From: Melioribacter sp.
GTDB taxonomy: Bacteria; Bacteroidota; Ignavibacteria; Ignavibacteriales; Melioribacteraceae
Assembly (NCBI GenBank): GCA_003155655.1
Contig: PMDS01000079.1
Coordinates: forward strand, 1 to 46,704
Length of the DNA stretch: 46,704 nucleotides
Reading direction: 5' to 3'
Part shown: piece by piece, positions 8,290 through 17,772 of the stretch
Layout of the letters: every line of letters starts with the position of its first letter
Position numbering within the stretch: the first letter of the stretch is position 1
Notes under the pieces: model-generated
Seen by the model: only the letters and a program-made list of their open reading frames with translations
What the model was told of the DNA's origin: nothing
The model's database searches: none
Position numbers and translations under genes: made by a program

Positions 8290-10098
8290 GTGAAAGAAAT
8301 TAGAAACATTGCAATAATTGCACATGTTGATCATGGCAAAACTACTTTAGTAGATCAAATACTTAAACAATGCAGCGTATTTAGAAAAAACCAGGTAGTT
8401 CGGGAAAGATTCCTGGATTCTAATGATCTTGAAAGAGAACGCGGCATAACAATTCTTGCAAAAAACATAAGTATCCCATATAAAGATTTTAAAATAAATG
8501 TAATTGATACTCCCGGTCACGCAGATTTTGGCGGAGAAGTTGAACGTGTATTAAAAATGGCAGATGGCGTTCTTCTTCTTGTGGATGCTTTTGAGGGACC
8601 AATGCCACAAACGCGCTTTGTTTTGGAAAAAGCTTTAGCGCTTCATCTAAAACCAATTATTGTAATAAATAAAATTGATAGACCAGATAACCGTCCTGAA
8701 GAAGTACTTGATGAAATTTATGATTTATTTATTGAACTTGACGCTCATGAAGACCAGCTCGATTTTCCGGTTATTTACGCAAGCGGGCGCCAGGGCTGGG
8801 CGGTAAGAAACCTGGATGAACCTAGAGAAAATTTAGTACCGCTTCTCGATTCAATCATCAAGGATATTCCCACACCTCCTATTCAGGAAGGATCAACGCA
8901 GATTCAAGTAACAACACTTGATTATAATGATTATGTTGGAAGAATTGGAATAGGAAGGGTTTTCAGGGGTGTTTTGAAGCGTAATGAAAAATTATCAATA
9001 ATTAAACGTGATGGTTCGGTTCATGATGCTGTTCCAAAACAAATTTTTATTTTTGACGGTTTAACACGTGCAGAAGTTGATGAAGTTCAATGCGGCGATA
9101 TTTGTGCAATTGTTGGAATTGAGGATATTGATATTGGAGATACAATTGCAGATGCAGAAAACCCTGAACCGCTAGAAATTATTTCTATCGATGAGCCAAC
9201 AATAAGTATGACGTTTACCGTTAATAACTCCCCTTTTTACGGACGGGAAGGAAAATATGTTACTTCACGTCAATTAAGAGACAGGCTTTATAAAGAACTT
9301 GAACATAATGTTTCTATGAAGGTTCATGATACTGCATCACCGGATTCATACAAAGTTTCCGGGAGAGGAATTTTGCACCTATCGATATTAATTGAGAATA
9401 TGAGACGTGAAGGTTATGAACTTCAAATACGTGAGCCAAAAGTTATATATAAAGAAATTAACCATAAGAAAGCAGAGCCAATTGAAGTCCTTGTGGTTGA
9501 CGTACCTTCAGAATCAGCCGGTAAAGTTATTGAACTTGTAGGTCAGCGCAGGGGTGAAATGGTTAAGATGGATAATAAAGGAAGTATGGTAAAGATTGAA
9601 TTCCACATCCCCACCCGTGGAATTGTTGGTTTGCGTACAAAAGTATTAACTGCAACTTCCGGGGAAGGTGTTATACACCACCGTTTTTTCCAGTATGAAT
9701 ATTTTAAGGGAGCAATTAACAAATCCACTAATGGAGTATTGATCTCGATGGATGAAGGTCCTTCCACAGCTTATGCAATAGATTCGCTGCAAGACCGGGG
9801 TAAATTTTTTATTGATCCCGGCGATTTAGTATACCGCGGACAAATAATTGGTGAACATACCAAAGAAAATGACATAGAGGTAAACATCCAGCGCGGTAAA
9901 AAGCTTTCCAATATGCGCGCTTCCGGATCAGACAAGGCAGTAAAAATTACACCTGCTATCAAATTTTCACTTGAAGAGGCACTTGAGTATATTCAGGATG
10001 ATGAGATGGTAGAAGTGACCCCAAAATCGATAAGATTAAGAAAATTGCACCTGGACACCAATGAAAGAAAAAGATATAATCTTGGAAAAACTATTTGA
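8290..10098 (+). CDS. typA: Ribosome-associated GTPase TypA/BipA
   Basis: A 602-aa translational GTPase that binds the ribosome and helps large-subunit assembly and growth at low temperature or under stress. The G domain (1-200) has the P-loop AHVDHGKTT, switch [16 protein letters not shown] and G4 NKIDRP. EF-Tu domain 2, EF-G domain III/V-like folds and the BipA-specific C-terminal domain follow, and total length is typical. The GTG at 8290 was chosen because GGAG (8281-8284) is 5 nt upstream and the product then begins [15 protein letters not shown], as in the family. A GTG two codons earlier overlaps that Shine-Dalgarno. The csp gene follows within 90 bp. Confidence 0.96.
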   Translation: MKEIRNIAIIAHVDHGKTTLVDQILKQCSVFRKNQVVRERFLDSNDLERERGITILAKNISIPYKDFKINVIDTPGHADFGGEVERVLKMADGVLLLVDAFEGPMPQTRFVLEKALALHLKPIIVINKIDRPDNRPEEVLDEIYDLFIELDAHEDQLDFPVIYASGRQGWAVRNLDEPRENLVPLLDSIIKDIPTPPIQEGSTQIQVTTLDYNDYVGRIGIGRVFRGVLKRNEKLSIIKRDGSVHDAVPKQIFIFDGLTRAEVDEVQCGDICAIVGIEDIDIGDTIADAENPEPLEIISIDEPTISMTFTVNNSPFYGREGKYVTSRQLRDRLYKELEHNVSMKVHDTASPDSYKVSGRGILHLSILIENMRREGYELQIREPKVIYKEINHKKAEPIEVLVVDVPSESAGKVIELVGQRRGEMVKMDNKGSMVKIEFHIPTRGIVGLRTKVLTATSGEGVIHHRFFQYEYFKGAINKSTNGVLISMDEGPSTAYAIDSLQDRGKFFIDPGDLVYRGQIIGEHTKENDIEVNIQRGKKLSNMRASGSDKAVKITPAIKFSLEEALEYIQDDEMVEVTPKSIRLRKLHLDTNERKRYNLGKTI

Positions 10099-10187
10099 TT
10101 TTTAATTAAAGAGGATTAATTTTAGTGCTAGAGATTCCTGCTTCATTTGGCAGGAACAAATTAACATCAAAAGGAGAGAAGTACAGT

Positions 10188-10388
10188 ATGGAAAAAGGTA
10201 CAGTTAAATGGTTTAACGACAAAAAAGGATTTGGTTTCATCACACCTGAATCGGGACCAGATGTTTTTGTCCACCACACAGCTATTGTAGCTGATGGTTT
10301 CAAAACCCTTTCAGAAGGTGATAAGGTTGAGTTTGAAATCGTTAATGGAGCTAAAGGACCTGGCGCTGCTAACGTTAAGAAAATTTAA
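10188..10388 (+). CDS. Cold-shock-domain protein
   Basis: A 66-aa single-domain RNA chaperone of the CspA family. RNP1 KGFGFIT and RNP2 VFVHHTAI, which stack on single-stranded nucleic acid, are intact, and the length is canonical. The frame stays open upstream to 10125, but the real start is ATG 10188, preceded by AAGGAGAG (10171-10178). A strong terminator follows. Its place 89 bp behind typA suggests co-transcription of two cold- and stress-related translation factors. The A-rich leader could have its own start point. Confidence 0.95.
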   Translation: MEKGTVKWFNDKKGFGFITPESGPDVFVHHTAIVADGFKTLSEGDKVEFEIVNGAKGPGAANVKKI

Positions 10389-10413
10389 TGCACGTCTAAA
10401 CTTAAACGCCAAT

Positions 10414-10446
10414 AAAAAAAAGCCCCGGAACGCGGGGCTTTTTTGC
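10414..10446 (+). terminator. Strong intrinsic terminator of csp
   Basis: AGCCCCG (10421-10427) pairs with CGGGGCT (10433-10439) around a GAACG loop, with an A-run before and TTTTTT after. It is GC-rich in an AT-rich background and would work in both directions. Confidence 0.92.
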
Positions 10447-10474
10447 TTTTAAAAATAATTCACTCTCGTAATTT

Positions 10475-10590
10475 TTGTAAAGACGACCGGTTCGGTCGTC
10501 TCAGAAATAGATAAAGATATAACTTAAAGCCTGGTTGTCTTACAGTTTGAAAAATTCGATGAGACGATGCACCGCATAGTCTTTACAAAT
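10475..10590. repeat. Paired REP-like hairpins (inverted pair), copy 1
   Basis: Two hairpins face each other. AGACGACCG/CGGTCGTCT (10481-10501) follows TTTGTAA, and AGACGATGC/GCATAGTCT (10562-10582, one mismatch) precedes TTTACAAA. The outer edges are therefore inverted copies (TTTGTAAAGAC / GTCTTTACAAA) about 100 bp apart. A second unit with the same architecture but different stem sequences is at 13718-13797. This is the layout of REP pairs or of a short MITE; no ORF lies inside. Confidence 0.7.
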
Positions 10591-10661
10591 ACCGAAAAAG
10601 ATTCTTGACACATAAGGTAATAATTCGTTTTTTATAATTGAAATTTTAATAAAAACTGCAA

Positions 10662-11384
10662 ATGAACAGGTACAGGAACAAATCCCCTGAAGAAGTAATT
10701 AAACTGGTAACTACAGAAATTATATTACGCGCAGTTAAACTTGGTAGAAAAAAGAACAGAAAAATATTTATCAGTAAAACCTCGGGTGGTAAAGGAATTG
10801 AGGTTCAGGAATTAGACCCTTCTACTGTTGAAGGGAAAGCAAATCTTGAAAAATTTTTTAATCCGGTCAGAAGACACTATACTTTTTCCGGACTTGGTTC
10901 ACATGAAGAAAAAAACTCAATTCACTGGAGAGCGCTTAACCTTCCTTTTGGAAGAAGAACACTCTTGACTTTTCAAGTTGCAGTTTCATTTTTTCTTAAA
11001 GGTAATAAATTTAAAAATAAATTTTACAGGTGGATGGGTGCTCATATTGGTACCGGTGCAGAAATTATGCAGATGGTTTGGCTGGATCATTTTAGACCTG
11101 AACTTGTGTTTATTGGAAATGACACCTTACTTGGCGCTTATGCACATTTGACTGTACACGCCTATGAAGGCACCGGCAAATTCCGTTATGGTATAATTGA
11201 AATTGGCAATAATTGTAAAATTGGCGCCGGAACCGGAATGGGACCGATTCAAATTGAAGATAATGTTAGAACATTGCCCGGCACAACTCTTTCTCCTTAC
11301 TTTTCAAGAATAAAAGCGGGTTCAGTAGTTGGCTGGAACCCTCCAAACGTAAAAGAACAAGACATTGAACTCCCCGAAAAATAA
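10662..11384 (+). CDS. Left-handed beta-helix (hexapeptide) acyltransferase-like protein
   Basis: A 240-aa cytosolic protein. The N-terminal ~95 residues are basic with no recognised domain. From about 125 on, isoleucine- and glycine-rich hexapeptide-type turns (HIGTGAEI, FIGNDTLLG, IEIGNNCKIGAG, IQIEDNV, IKAGSVVG) suggest the left-handed beta-helix of LbH acyltransferases such as those making surface polysaccharide or acyl-amino sugars. The His in TVHAY could be catalytic. The substrate is unknown, and neighbours (csp, S46 peptidase) give no clue. It lies between a REP pair and the peptidase on the plus strand. Confidence 0.65.
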   Translation: MNRYRNKSPEEVIKLVTTEIILRAVKLGRKKNRKIFISKTSGGKGIEVQELDPSTVEGKANLEKFFNPVRRHYTFSGLGSHEEKNSIHWRALNLPFGRRTLLTFQVAVSFFLKGNKFKNKFYRWMGAHIGTGAEIMQMVWLDHFRPELVFIGNDTLLGAYAHLTVHAYEGTGKFRYGIIEIGNNCKIGAGTGMGPIQIEDNVRTLPGTTLSPYFSRIKAGSVVGWNPPNVKEQDIELPEK

Positions 11385-11512
11385 TTTGTAAAAATAATTT
11401 CCTCAACCGTTCGTCAAAAAATACTTCATTCTGAACAACAAATTGCTTATTAATAGCGTCTAAATTGAGCTCCACTTAATTGACTTTCCTTTTAACTAAT
11501 AAGGAGACATGT

Positions 11513-13660
11513 ATGAAAAAATATTTTACAGCTTTCCTTCTTTCTCTACTACTCTATGTAACAACATTTGCCCAGGAAGGAATGTGGCTTCTAAACCAGC
11601 TCGACCAACTCGATTTAAAGAATAAGGGTTTGCAAATCGAAGTAAGTGATATTTACAATAACAAGAAACCTTCTCTCAGCAGCGCTGTCGTTCAGTTAGG
11701 AGGTGGCACAGCATCTTTTGTTTCTCCCGAAGGATTAATAATTACGAATCATCATGTTGCATATACAGCACTTCAACGTGCTTCTGATATAAAAAGTGAT
11801 TTCCTCACAAATGGATTTTTAGCTTCTAAGCATGAAGACGAAATTAAAGCTCCAGGGTATGTAGCCCAAATGCTAACCGGGATGAAAGATGTTACATCAG
11901 AAATTCTTGATGCGGGTAAAACTGCCGGCGATGCTGTTTCTAAGGACAAATTAATAAATGCAAAAATCACACAGATGACAGAAGCAATCAGAAACGGCAG
12001 GGATGATATAAATGCTACAGTTGCACAAATGTATAACGGTAAACAGTATATTCTTTTTGTTTACCAACTATTTAAAGATATAAGAATAGTTTACTCTCCC
12101 CCGCTTGCAATCGGTAAGTTTGGCGGTGAAATAGATAATTGGATGTGGCCGCGCCACACGGGAGATTTTTCTTTTCTTCGTATTTACGTTGCTCCGGATG
12201 GAACGGGTAAAGAATTTGATAAGAATAATGTTCCATATAAGCCAAAAGTATGGCTTAAAGTTGCCAAGGAAAATATTAAAGACGGTGATTTTACTTTTGT
12301 AGTTGGTTTCCCGGGATTTACTACACGCTATAGATCATCAAATTCTGTTGAGTGGAATTATAAATACAACTATCCTTTTGCTATAAAAAATTATAAAGAA
12401 ATTATTCAGATGCTGGATGACATAACAAAAAATGATCATGCAGGTGAGTTAAAAGTGGCAAGTCTTAAAACCGGTTTGGCAAATACTCTAAAGAATTTTG
12501 AAGGCAAAGTAAGCGGGATGAAAAAAACAAATTTCCTTCAGAATAAACTAGATTTCGAAAAAGATTTTATGAACTGGATAAACAGTGACCCGCAAAGAAA
12601 AGCAAAATATGGCGGTCTTATTTCCAATGAAAAAGAACAGTACAAATTAATTGCTAAAACCAGGGAAAGAGATAACGTTTTGGGGATAATCCAAGGACTG
12701 GCAGGCACACCATTAAGTGTGGCAGAACAGATTGTATTTATTGTATCACAAATGGAAAAACCAGCCGGTGAAAGGCAGCCGGGTTTTACCGAAAGAGTAG
12801 TTGATCAGTCTATTGATAATATTCAGTATACGTATGCTGACACTTATGAACCGGCAGACAAAGCATTGCTGGTTCGCGCTTTAAAAATGGCAAATGATCT
12901 TCCACCGGATCAACGTATAAAACCGCTTGAATATATTTTTGCTGATAAATCAAAGACAATTGAACAATTTGTTGATGATGCTGCTAAAGCAACCAAACTT
13001 AATGATGTAGAATACGCAAAAAGTTTATTCAAAAAAACTTCCAAAGAATTAGAAGCATTAAATGATCCTTTTATTAAAATGGCTCTTAGCATTCAGCCAT
13101 TATCTGATGAGATAGTTGATGTAAACCTAACTTTTGGCTCCAATGTAACAGCCATTAGAAAACAATATCTTGATGCACTTTACGAATGGAAAGGTTCCGG
13201 ACTTTACCCGGATGCAAACTCAACTATACGTTTTACATCCGGCAGAATTAAAGGATACTCACCTTCCGATGCAGTATGGTATTATCCATTTACTACACTT
13301 AAAGGTGTAATTGAAAAAAATACTGGAGAAGAACCATTTGATGTTCCTGCCGGATTGTTTGATCTATACAACAAAAAAGATTACGGCAGATGGATGGATC
13401 CTATTTTAAAAGATGTACCGGTGGCATTCACTCACCAGGTTGATATTACGGGCGGCAATAGCGGCAGTCCTGTCATGAATGCTAAAGGTGAATTAATTGG
13501 TGTTATTTTTGACGGCAACTATGAAGCAATGATTAGTGACTGGCAGTATGATTTTGATTTACAGCGGGCTATTTCTGTAGATATCCGGTATGTACTTTTT
13601 GTTACTGAAAAATACGGTAAGGCCGGATTCATTCTTGATGAAATGGGTGTAGCTCACTAA
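11513..13660 (+). CDS. S46 family dipeptidyl-peptidase (DPP7/DPP11 type)
   Basis: A 715-aa exported serine exopeptidase that releases dipeptides from peptide N-termini in the periplasm, feeding amino-acid catabolism. A signal peptide (1-20, cut after FAQ) is followed by a chymotrypsin-like fold. The His motif ITNHHVAY is near 80, the Asp region GGEIDNWMWPRHTGDF is near 220, and the nucleophile S650 is in GGNSGSPV. The residue after FD in IFDGNYEA is Gly; Gly there is associated with DPP7-like rather than acidic-residue-specific DPP11 enzymes, so broad hydrophobic specificity is the better guess. ATG 11513 has AAGGAG at 11501-11506; a TTG 33 nt earlier is unlikely. Family length is typical. 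Confidence 0.94.
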   Translation: MKKYFTAFLLSLLLYVTTFAQEGMWLLNQLDQLDLKNKGLQIEVSDIYNNKKPSLSSAVVQLGGGTASFVSPEGLIITNHHVAYTALQRASDIKSDFLTNGFLASKHEDEIKAPGYVAQMLTGMKDVTSEILDAGKTAGDAVSKDKLINAKITQMTEAIRNGRDDINATVAQMYNGKQYILFVYQLFKDIRIVYSPPLAIGKFGGEIDNWMWPRHTGDFSFLRIYVAPDGTGKEFDKNNVPYKPKVWLKVAKENIKDGDFTFVVGFPGFTTRYRSSNSVEWNYKYNYPFAIKNYKEIIQMLDDITKNDHAGELKVASLKTGLANTLKNFEGKVSGMKKTNFLQNKLDFEKDFMNWINSDPQRKAKYGGLISNEKEQYKLIAKTRERDNVLGIIQGLAGTPLSVAEQIVFIVSQMEKPAGERQPGFTERVVDQSIDNIQYTYADTYEPADKALLVRALKMANDLPPDQRIKPLEYIFADKSKTIEQFVDDAAKATKLNDVEYAKSLFKKTSKELEALNDPFIKMALSIQPLSDEIVDVNLTFGSNVTAIRKQYLDALYEWKGSGLYPDANSTIRFTSGRIKGYSPSDAVWYYPFTTLKGVIEKNTGEEPFDVPAGLFDLYNKKDYGRWMDPILKDVPVAFTHQVDITGGNSGSPVMNAKGELIGVIFDGNYEAMISDWQYDFDLQRAISVDIRYVLFVTEKYGKAGFILDEMGVAH

Positions 13661-13677
13661 TAATTTATTTTTCTTAA

Positions 13678-13711
13678 AAGGCAGATAATTAATTGTCTGC
13701 CGCCTTTTTTT
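13678..13711 (+). terminator. Intrinsic terminator of the S46 peptidase gene
   Basis: GGCAGA (13680-13685) and TCTGCC (13696-13701), extended by AATT/AATT pairing, are followed by GCC and seven T. The hairpin lies 19 bp past the stop codon. Confidence 0.8.
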
Positions 13712-13717
13712 AATTAA

Positions 13718-13797
13718 TTGTAAAGACGCGTAGCACGCGTCTCAATGAAGTTGTTTTTGTTTTAATTGAGACGCACGCGGTGCGTCTCTACAACAAT
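13718..13797. repeat. Paired REP-like hairpins, copy 2
   Basis: AGACGCGT/ACGCGTCT (13724-13742, loop AGC) and AGACGCAC/GTGCGTCT (13769-13787, loop GCG) are both perfect stems facing each other, bordered by TTGTAA and TACAA. The outer AGAC/GTCT parts are shared with the unit at 10475-10590. The inner stem bases differ but remain paired, so structure is conserved over sequence. It sits between a terminator and the next gene. Confidence 0.75.
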
Positions 13798-13902
13798 TAA
13801 TCAAATACTATAATTATTTTTATTACTTGTATTTATGTCCGAATAATTTTAATCTTGCATCATCTTAGAATTTCCAGATGTATTTTCTAAATAAAATATT
13901 CT

Positions 13903-14748
13903 ATGGCCGAAAATTTATCCGTCTTCTGTGCTAAAGATGTATCTTTCAAATCTGAGATGATTCCCATTGATAACCGTGTTTCACTTAAGCTAATAATTTT
14001 TACTCCCCCGGCAAAAAATAATAATCCAGCAATTGTTTTTATACCCGGCTGGATTTCATTAATTGATGGATGGTCTGATGTTTTGCAGGAAATGACAAAA
14101 GATTTTACAGTTTACTATTTGGAAACGAGAGAAAAAATTTCATCACAAATTTCCGGCAATGCAGATATTAGCGTTGAAGCCATTGGTAAAGATATTGTTA
14201 ATCTAATATCTAAATTAAATTTAAAAACGAATGAATATATTTTATTCGGAAGTTCTTTAGGCGCTTCTGCAATATTGGATTGTGCGTATTTCTTAAATGA
14301 AAAGCCTTTATGTTTGGTTTTAATTGGACCGAATGCGGTAATTAAAATCCCAAGGTTTGGAATTTTTCTTTTAAATCTCTTCTATCCCCCTCTTTACAAT
14401 TTTTGTAAACCTTATGTAAAATGGTATTTAAAGAATTTTCGTCTTAATACAAAAGATGACAATGAACAGTATTTAAAATATTGTAATACTTTGGATGCTG
14501 CTGATCCATGGAAATTGAAAAAAGCGGCACTTGCCCTCTCAAAATATTCAGTCTGGAATTCATTATCTTCCATTAATATTCCTTCCCTTCTAATTGGTGC
14601 GTCAAAAGATAAAATACATGAGCCTGGTAATCTTAGAAAAATTGTTTCAATGTTGAAGCACTCAACTAATACCGACCTAGGTACAAATAAAGAGACTCAC
14701 AGCAAGAAGGTAGTTGAGGAAATGAGGAAGTATCTGGCGGGATTGTAA
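13903..14748 (+). CDS. Alpha/beta hydrolase
   Basis: A 281-aa cytosolic enzyme with the alpha/beta-hydrolase fold. The oxyanion region is FIPGWIS (about residue 47-53), the nucleophile elbow is GSSLGAS (about 117-123), an acid candidate is the Asp in GASKDKIHEP (about 244), and the catalytic His candidate is in KETHSKK near the C-terminus. A lid-like insertion lies between. The substrate (ester, thioester or lipid) cannot be told. The gene stands alone, and the oppositely oriented ABC-F gene ends 6 bp away (convergent). Confidence 0.8.
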   Translation: MAENLSVFCAKDVSFKSEMIPIDNRVSLKLIIFTPPAKNNNPAIVFIPGWISLIDGWSDVLQEMTKDFTVYYLETREKISSQISGNADISVEAIGKDIVNLISKLNLKTNEYILFGSSLGASAILDCAYFLNEKPLCLVLIGPNAVIKIPRFGIFLLNLFYPPLYNFCKPYVKWYLKNFRLNTKDDNEQYLKYCNTLDAADPWKLKKAALALSKYSVWNSLSSINIPSLLIGASKDKIHEPGNLRKIVSMLKHSTNTDLGTNKETHSKKVVEEMRKYLAGL

Positions 14749-14754
14749 TTAATC

Positions 14755-16650
14755 CTATGTAATATCAGTTTTATTATTCTTAATATTTTCCAATTCTTCC
14801 CACCTGGTAAAAAGATTTTTTATTTTCTCTTTTTCTTCTTTAAGCTGCAAATTCAATTCATTAGTTTGAGTGGCGAACTTTTCATAAAAATCGGGGGAAG
14901 AAAATATAGCTTCAATTCTTTCAACTTCCGATTCAGCATTAACAATGCTTTCTTCAATTGTTTCAAGTTCTTTAGCTTCCTTCCATGTTAACTTTTTAAT
15001 TTTTGCTTTTACTCTTGAGTCTTCCTTCTTTTCTTTTTTCTCAAGTGACTCTTCCTGCACAATTTTTCTTTTTCTTTTCTCAGAATAATAATCATAATTG
15101 CCTTCACTAAAATAAATCTTTCCGTTTCCTTCAAATGCAAGAATTCCATTACAAACACGATTGAGAAAAAACCTATCATGACTAACTACAACCACACAGC
15201 CGTCAAATGCAATCAGGGCTTCTTCAAGTACACGCAGAGTAGGTAGATCAAGATCGTTGGTTGGTTCATCCAGCAGTAAAAAATTGCCGCCATTCTTTAA
15301 AATTTTTGCAAGGGTTAAGCGGCTTTTCTCACCCCCTGATAATCTGCCGACTTTTGTATTTATCCTGTCATCAGTAAACAGAAAACGTCGCAGGTAAGTC
15401 CATATAGACATTTCCTGCTTTCCAAACTTAATTGACTCGCTCCCCTCACCTATTGCTTCAAATACTGTATCTTCATCATTTAATAACAGACGCGCCTGGT
15501 CTACATAATTAAATTCTGTTTTCTCACTATAATCAATTATTCCAGTTGTAGGAGATATATTGCCTAGAATCATTCTTAGCAAAGTTGTTTTGCCGACACC
15601 ATTTTTACCAACAATTCCTAATTTTCTTCCTGCCTGAAAATTAAAGATCAAACCTTCAAAAAGTTTTATACCGCCAAGTACAATTCCGACATTTTTAAGT
15701 TCAACTACTTTATTGCCCAATTTCTCTGCAGGCGGAATGATTAACTCAACGTCCAACTCAACTTCCGTGTTTTCCTTGGATGCGACTTCATAAAAATTAT
15801 CAAGACGGCTTTTCGCTTTCGTCCTTCTTGCACGCGGACCTCTCATAACCCAATCAAGTTCGCGGCGTAAAAAATTCTGTCTTTTATTTTCTTCAGCTTC
15901 TTTAATTGCCTGTCTTTCTGATTTGTTTATCAGGTAATCAGTATAATTGCCCTGATGAGAAAAAAACACTCCGTTTGCAAGCTCAACAATCCTTGTTGCA
16001 ATTCTATCGAGGAAATAACGGTCGTGAGTAACAAAGACGCATGTGCCTTTGTATCCGGCAAGAAAATTTTCTATCCATTCAATTGAGTCGGTATCAAGAT
16101 GGTTTGTAGGTTCGTCAAGTATAAGTAAGTCCGGCTGTGAAATTAAAGCACGGCATAAGGCAACCCGTCTTTTTTCTCCGCCGGATAAAATTTTAACTTC
16201 TCTATCAGGCTCCGGAGCATGCAGCTCTTTAATGAGAAGGTCAATCTTCCGCTCTAGATTCCAGCCGTCAACCTGTAAAATTTTTTCTTCAAGAACGTGT
16301 CTTTGTGTTGAATCATGAGGTAGTTTTTCATAAATCTCTAATAATTCGAGAATATGTTCAGCGCCATCCATAATGTTATCATAAACAGATTTGCTTTCAT
16401 CTAGTGTAAATTCTTGTGAAAGAAAACCAATAACCAGCTCTTTCCTTTTTGCCACTTCACCGCTATCAGGAGGCATAATACCTGAAATTACTTTGAGAAA
16501 AGTTGATTTACCAGCACCGTTCCGGCCAACTAATCCAATCCTGTCCCCTTCATGAATGCTTAAAGAAGCCTTATCAAGTATTATCTGTTCCCCGTAATGC
16601 ACTTCAAGTTCTTTGGCAGTGAGTATTACAGGCGAAATGTTATTTTCCAT
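14755..16650 (-). CDS. ABC-F family ATPase (Uup-like)
   Basis: A 631-aa soluble protein with two ABC ATPase domains and no membrane segments; ABC-F proteins act on the ribosome to relieve stalling or help assembly. Domain 1 has Walker A GRNGAGKST, signature LSGGEKRR and Walker B LLILDEPTNHLD. The interdomain P-site linker contains RGPRARRTKAKSRL. Domain 2 has GKNGVGKTT, LSGGEKSR and FLLLDEPTNDLD. The C-terminal ~90 residues form a Lys/Glu-rich coiled coil, as in Uup, and length matches Uup (about 635 aa). EttA is less likely, because EttA lacks that coiled coil. Confidence 0.9.
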   Translation of the reverse strand: MENNISPVILTAKELEVHYGEQIILDKASLSIHEGDRIGLVGRNGAGKSTFLKVISGIMPPDSGEVAKRKELVIGFLSQEFTLDESKSVYDNIMDGAEHILELLEIYEKLPHDSTQRHVLEEKILQVDGWNLERKIDLLIKELHAPEPDREVKILSGGEKRRVALCRALISQPDLLILDEPTNHLDTDSIEWIENFLAGYKGTCVFVTHDRYFLDRIATRIVELANGVFFSHQGNYTDYLINKSERQAIKEAEENKRQNFLRRELDWVMRGPRARRTKAKSRLDNFYEVASKENTEVELDVELIIPPAEKLGNKVVELKNVGIVLGGIKLFEGLIFNFQAGRKLGIVGKNGVGKTTLLRMILGNISPTTGIIDYSEKTEFNYVDQARLLLNDEDTVFEAIGEGSESIKFGKQEMSIWTYLRRFLFTDDRINTKVGRLSGGEKSRLTLAKILKNGGNFLLLDEPTNDLDLPTLRVLEEALIAFDGCVVVVSHDRFFLNRVCNGILAFEGNGKIYFSEGNYDYYSEKRKRKIVQEESLEKKEKKEDSRVKAKIKKLTWKEAKELETIEESIVNAESEVERIEAIFSSPDFYEKFATQTNELNLQLKEEKEKIKNLFTRWEELENIKNNKTDIT

Positions 16651-16808
16651 TTATTCTGATTTAAAATGACCCGGCAAATATAATCATTAATATAATGTTG
16701 AATTCTAAACAGTTGAGGAATTGAAGTTAATTATCTTGTACAAAGAAATCTATTAATAAACCATTAACTGTCACGTAAATTTTTTTATTTTACTTTTTTA
16801 TGGCATTT

Positions 16809-16836
16809 TTGCACTTACATTTGTTACGTCTATTAT
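16809..16836 (+). promoter_or_regulatory. Putative promoter of aguB-aguA
   Basis: TTGCAC (16809-16814) and TATTAT (16831-16836) are 16 bp apart. The predicted start near 16843 leaves a 25-nt leader that contains the AAGGA Shine-Dalgarno (16855-16859). Confidence 0.45.
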
Positions 16837-16867
16837 TAATTGATTTTGAGTTACAAGGATTATTCAA

Positions 16868-17770
16868 ATGGGAAAAAACCTTAGCAAAAATTTTACAGTT
16901 GGATTACTTCAGCTTTCTTTTTCGGCAAAGCCCGAAGCAAATCTTAAAAAGGCTGTTGAATGGACGGCAAAAGCAGCTAAAAAAGGCGCACAAATTATTT
17001 GTTTACCCGAGCTTTACCGCTCTCAATATTTTTGTCAAAGAGAAGATTCAAAACTATTTGATCTTGCTGAACAAATCGATGGAATTTCAGTTTCAACATT
17101 TCAAAAAACAGCAAAAAAATATAAAGTAGTCATTATTGTACCAATTTTTGAAAAACGTTCATTAGGTTTATATCATAACAGCGCGGTTATAATTGATGCA
17201 GATGGAAAAGTAGCCGGCATATACAGAAAAATGCATATTCCGGATGATCCGTCATATTATGAGAAATATTATTTCACTCCGGGAGATCTTGGATTTAAAT
17301 CTTTTATAACAAAGTATGGAACAATTGGAACATTGATATGCTGGGATCAATGGTACCCTGAAGGTGCACGTTTAACAGCTCTGCAAGGAGCAACAATTTT
17401 ATTCTACCCAACTGCAATAGGCTGGCATCCTTCTGAAAAAGAAAAATATGGAGAAAGACAGCGCGATTCCTGGATTACAATTCAGCGCAGCCATGCAATT
17501 GCAAATGGAGTATATGTAGCTTCTATAAACCGCGTGGGGCTTGAGAAACAAATTGAATCTCAGGATGGAATAGAATTTTGGGGTTCGTCATTTATTGCTG
17601 ACCCGCAAGGTGTTGTACTTGCCCAGGCTTCTAATGATAAGGAAGAAATCTTGATTGCTGAAATTAATCTGGATCATTTAGAAAATGTACGCAGGAACTG
17701 GCCATTTTTAAGAGATAGAAGAATTGACGCATATAGTGGAATTACCCAAAGATTTTTAGATGAGAAATAA
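16868..17770 (+). CDS. aguB: N-carbamoylputrescine amidase
   Basis: A 300-aa nitrilase-superfamily enzyme that hydrolyses N-carbamoylputrescine to putrescine, CO2 and ammonia, the last step of the agmatine route. The catalytic triad is visible: Glu in CLPELYRSQYF, Lys in YRKMHIPDDP and Cys in TLICWDQWYPE. The DPSYYEKYYFTPGDLG segment is typical of AguB rather than generic nitrilases. Length is canonical. ATG 16868 has AAGGA 8 nt upstream. The agmatine deiminase gene starts 3 nt after the stop, so the pair is a translationally linked operon. Confidence 0.94.
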   Translation: MGKNLSKNFTVGLLQLSFSAKPEANLKKAVEWTAKAAKKGAQIICLPELYRSQYFCQREDSKLFDLAEQIDGISVSTFQKTAKKYKVVIIVPIFEKRSLGLYHNSAVIIDADGKVAGIYRKMHIPDDPSYYEKYYFTPGDLGFKSFITKYGTIGTLICWDQWYPEGARLTALQGATILFYPTAIGWHPSEKEKYGERQRDSWITIQRSHAIANGVYVASINRVGLEKQIESQDGIEFWGSSFIADPQGVVLAQASNDKEEILIAEINLDHLENVRRNWPFLRDRRIDAYSGITQRFLDEK

Positions 17771-17772
17771 TT

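Noticed and set aside
10615-10648. TTGACA followed by TATAAT as a promoter for the hexapeptide-fold gene
   Set aside because: The boxes are 22 bp apart, too far for a standard sigma70 promoter.
13718-13797. A CRISPR array or tRNA at the hairpin repeats
   Set aside because: There are only two hairpins with different stems and no regular spacers; no cloverleaf or T-loop sequence is present.
16800-17129. A 109-aa frame overlapping aguB
   Set aside because: It covers the aguB promoter and coding start in another frame and has no recognisable protein features.
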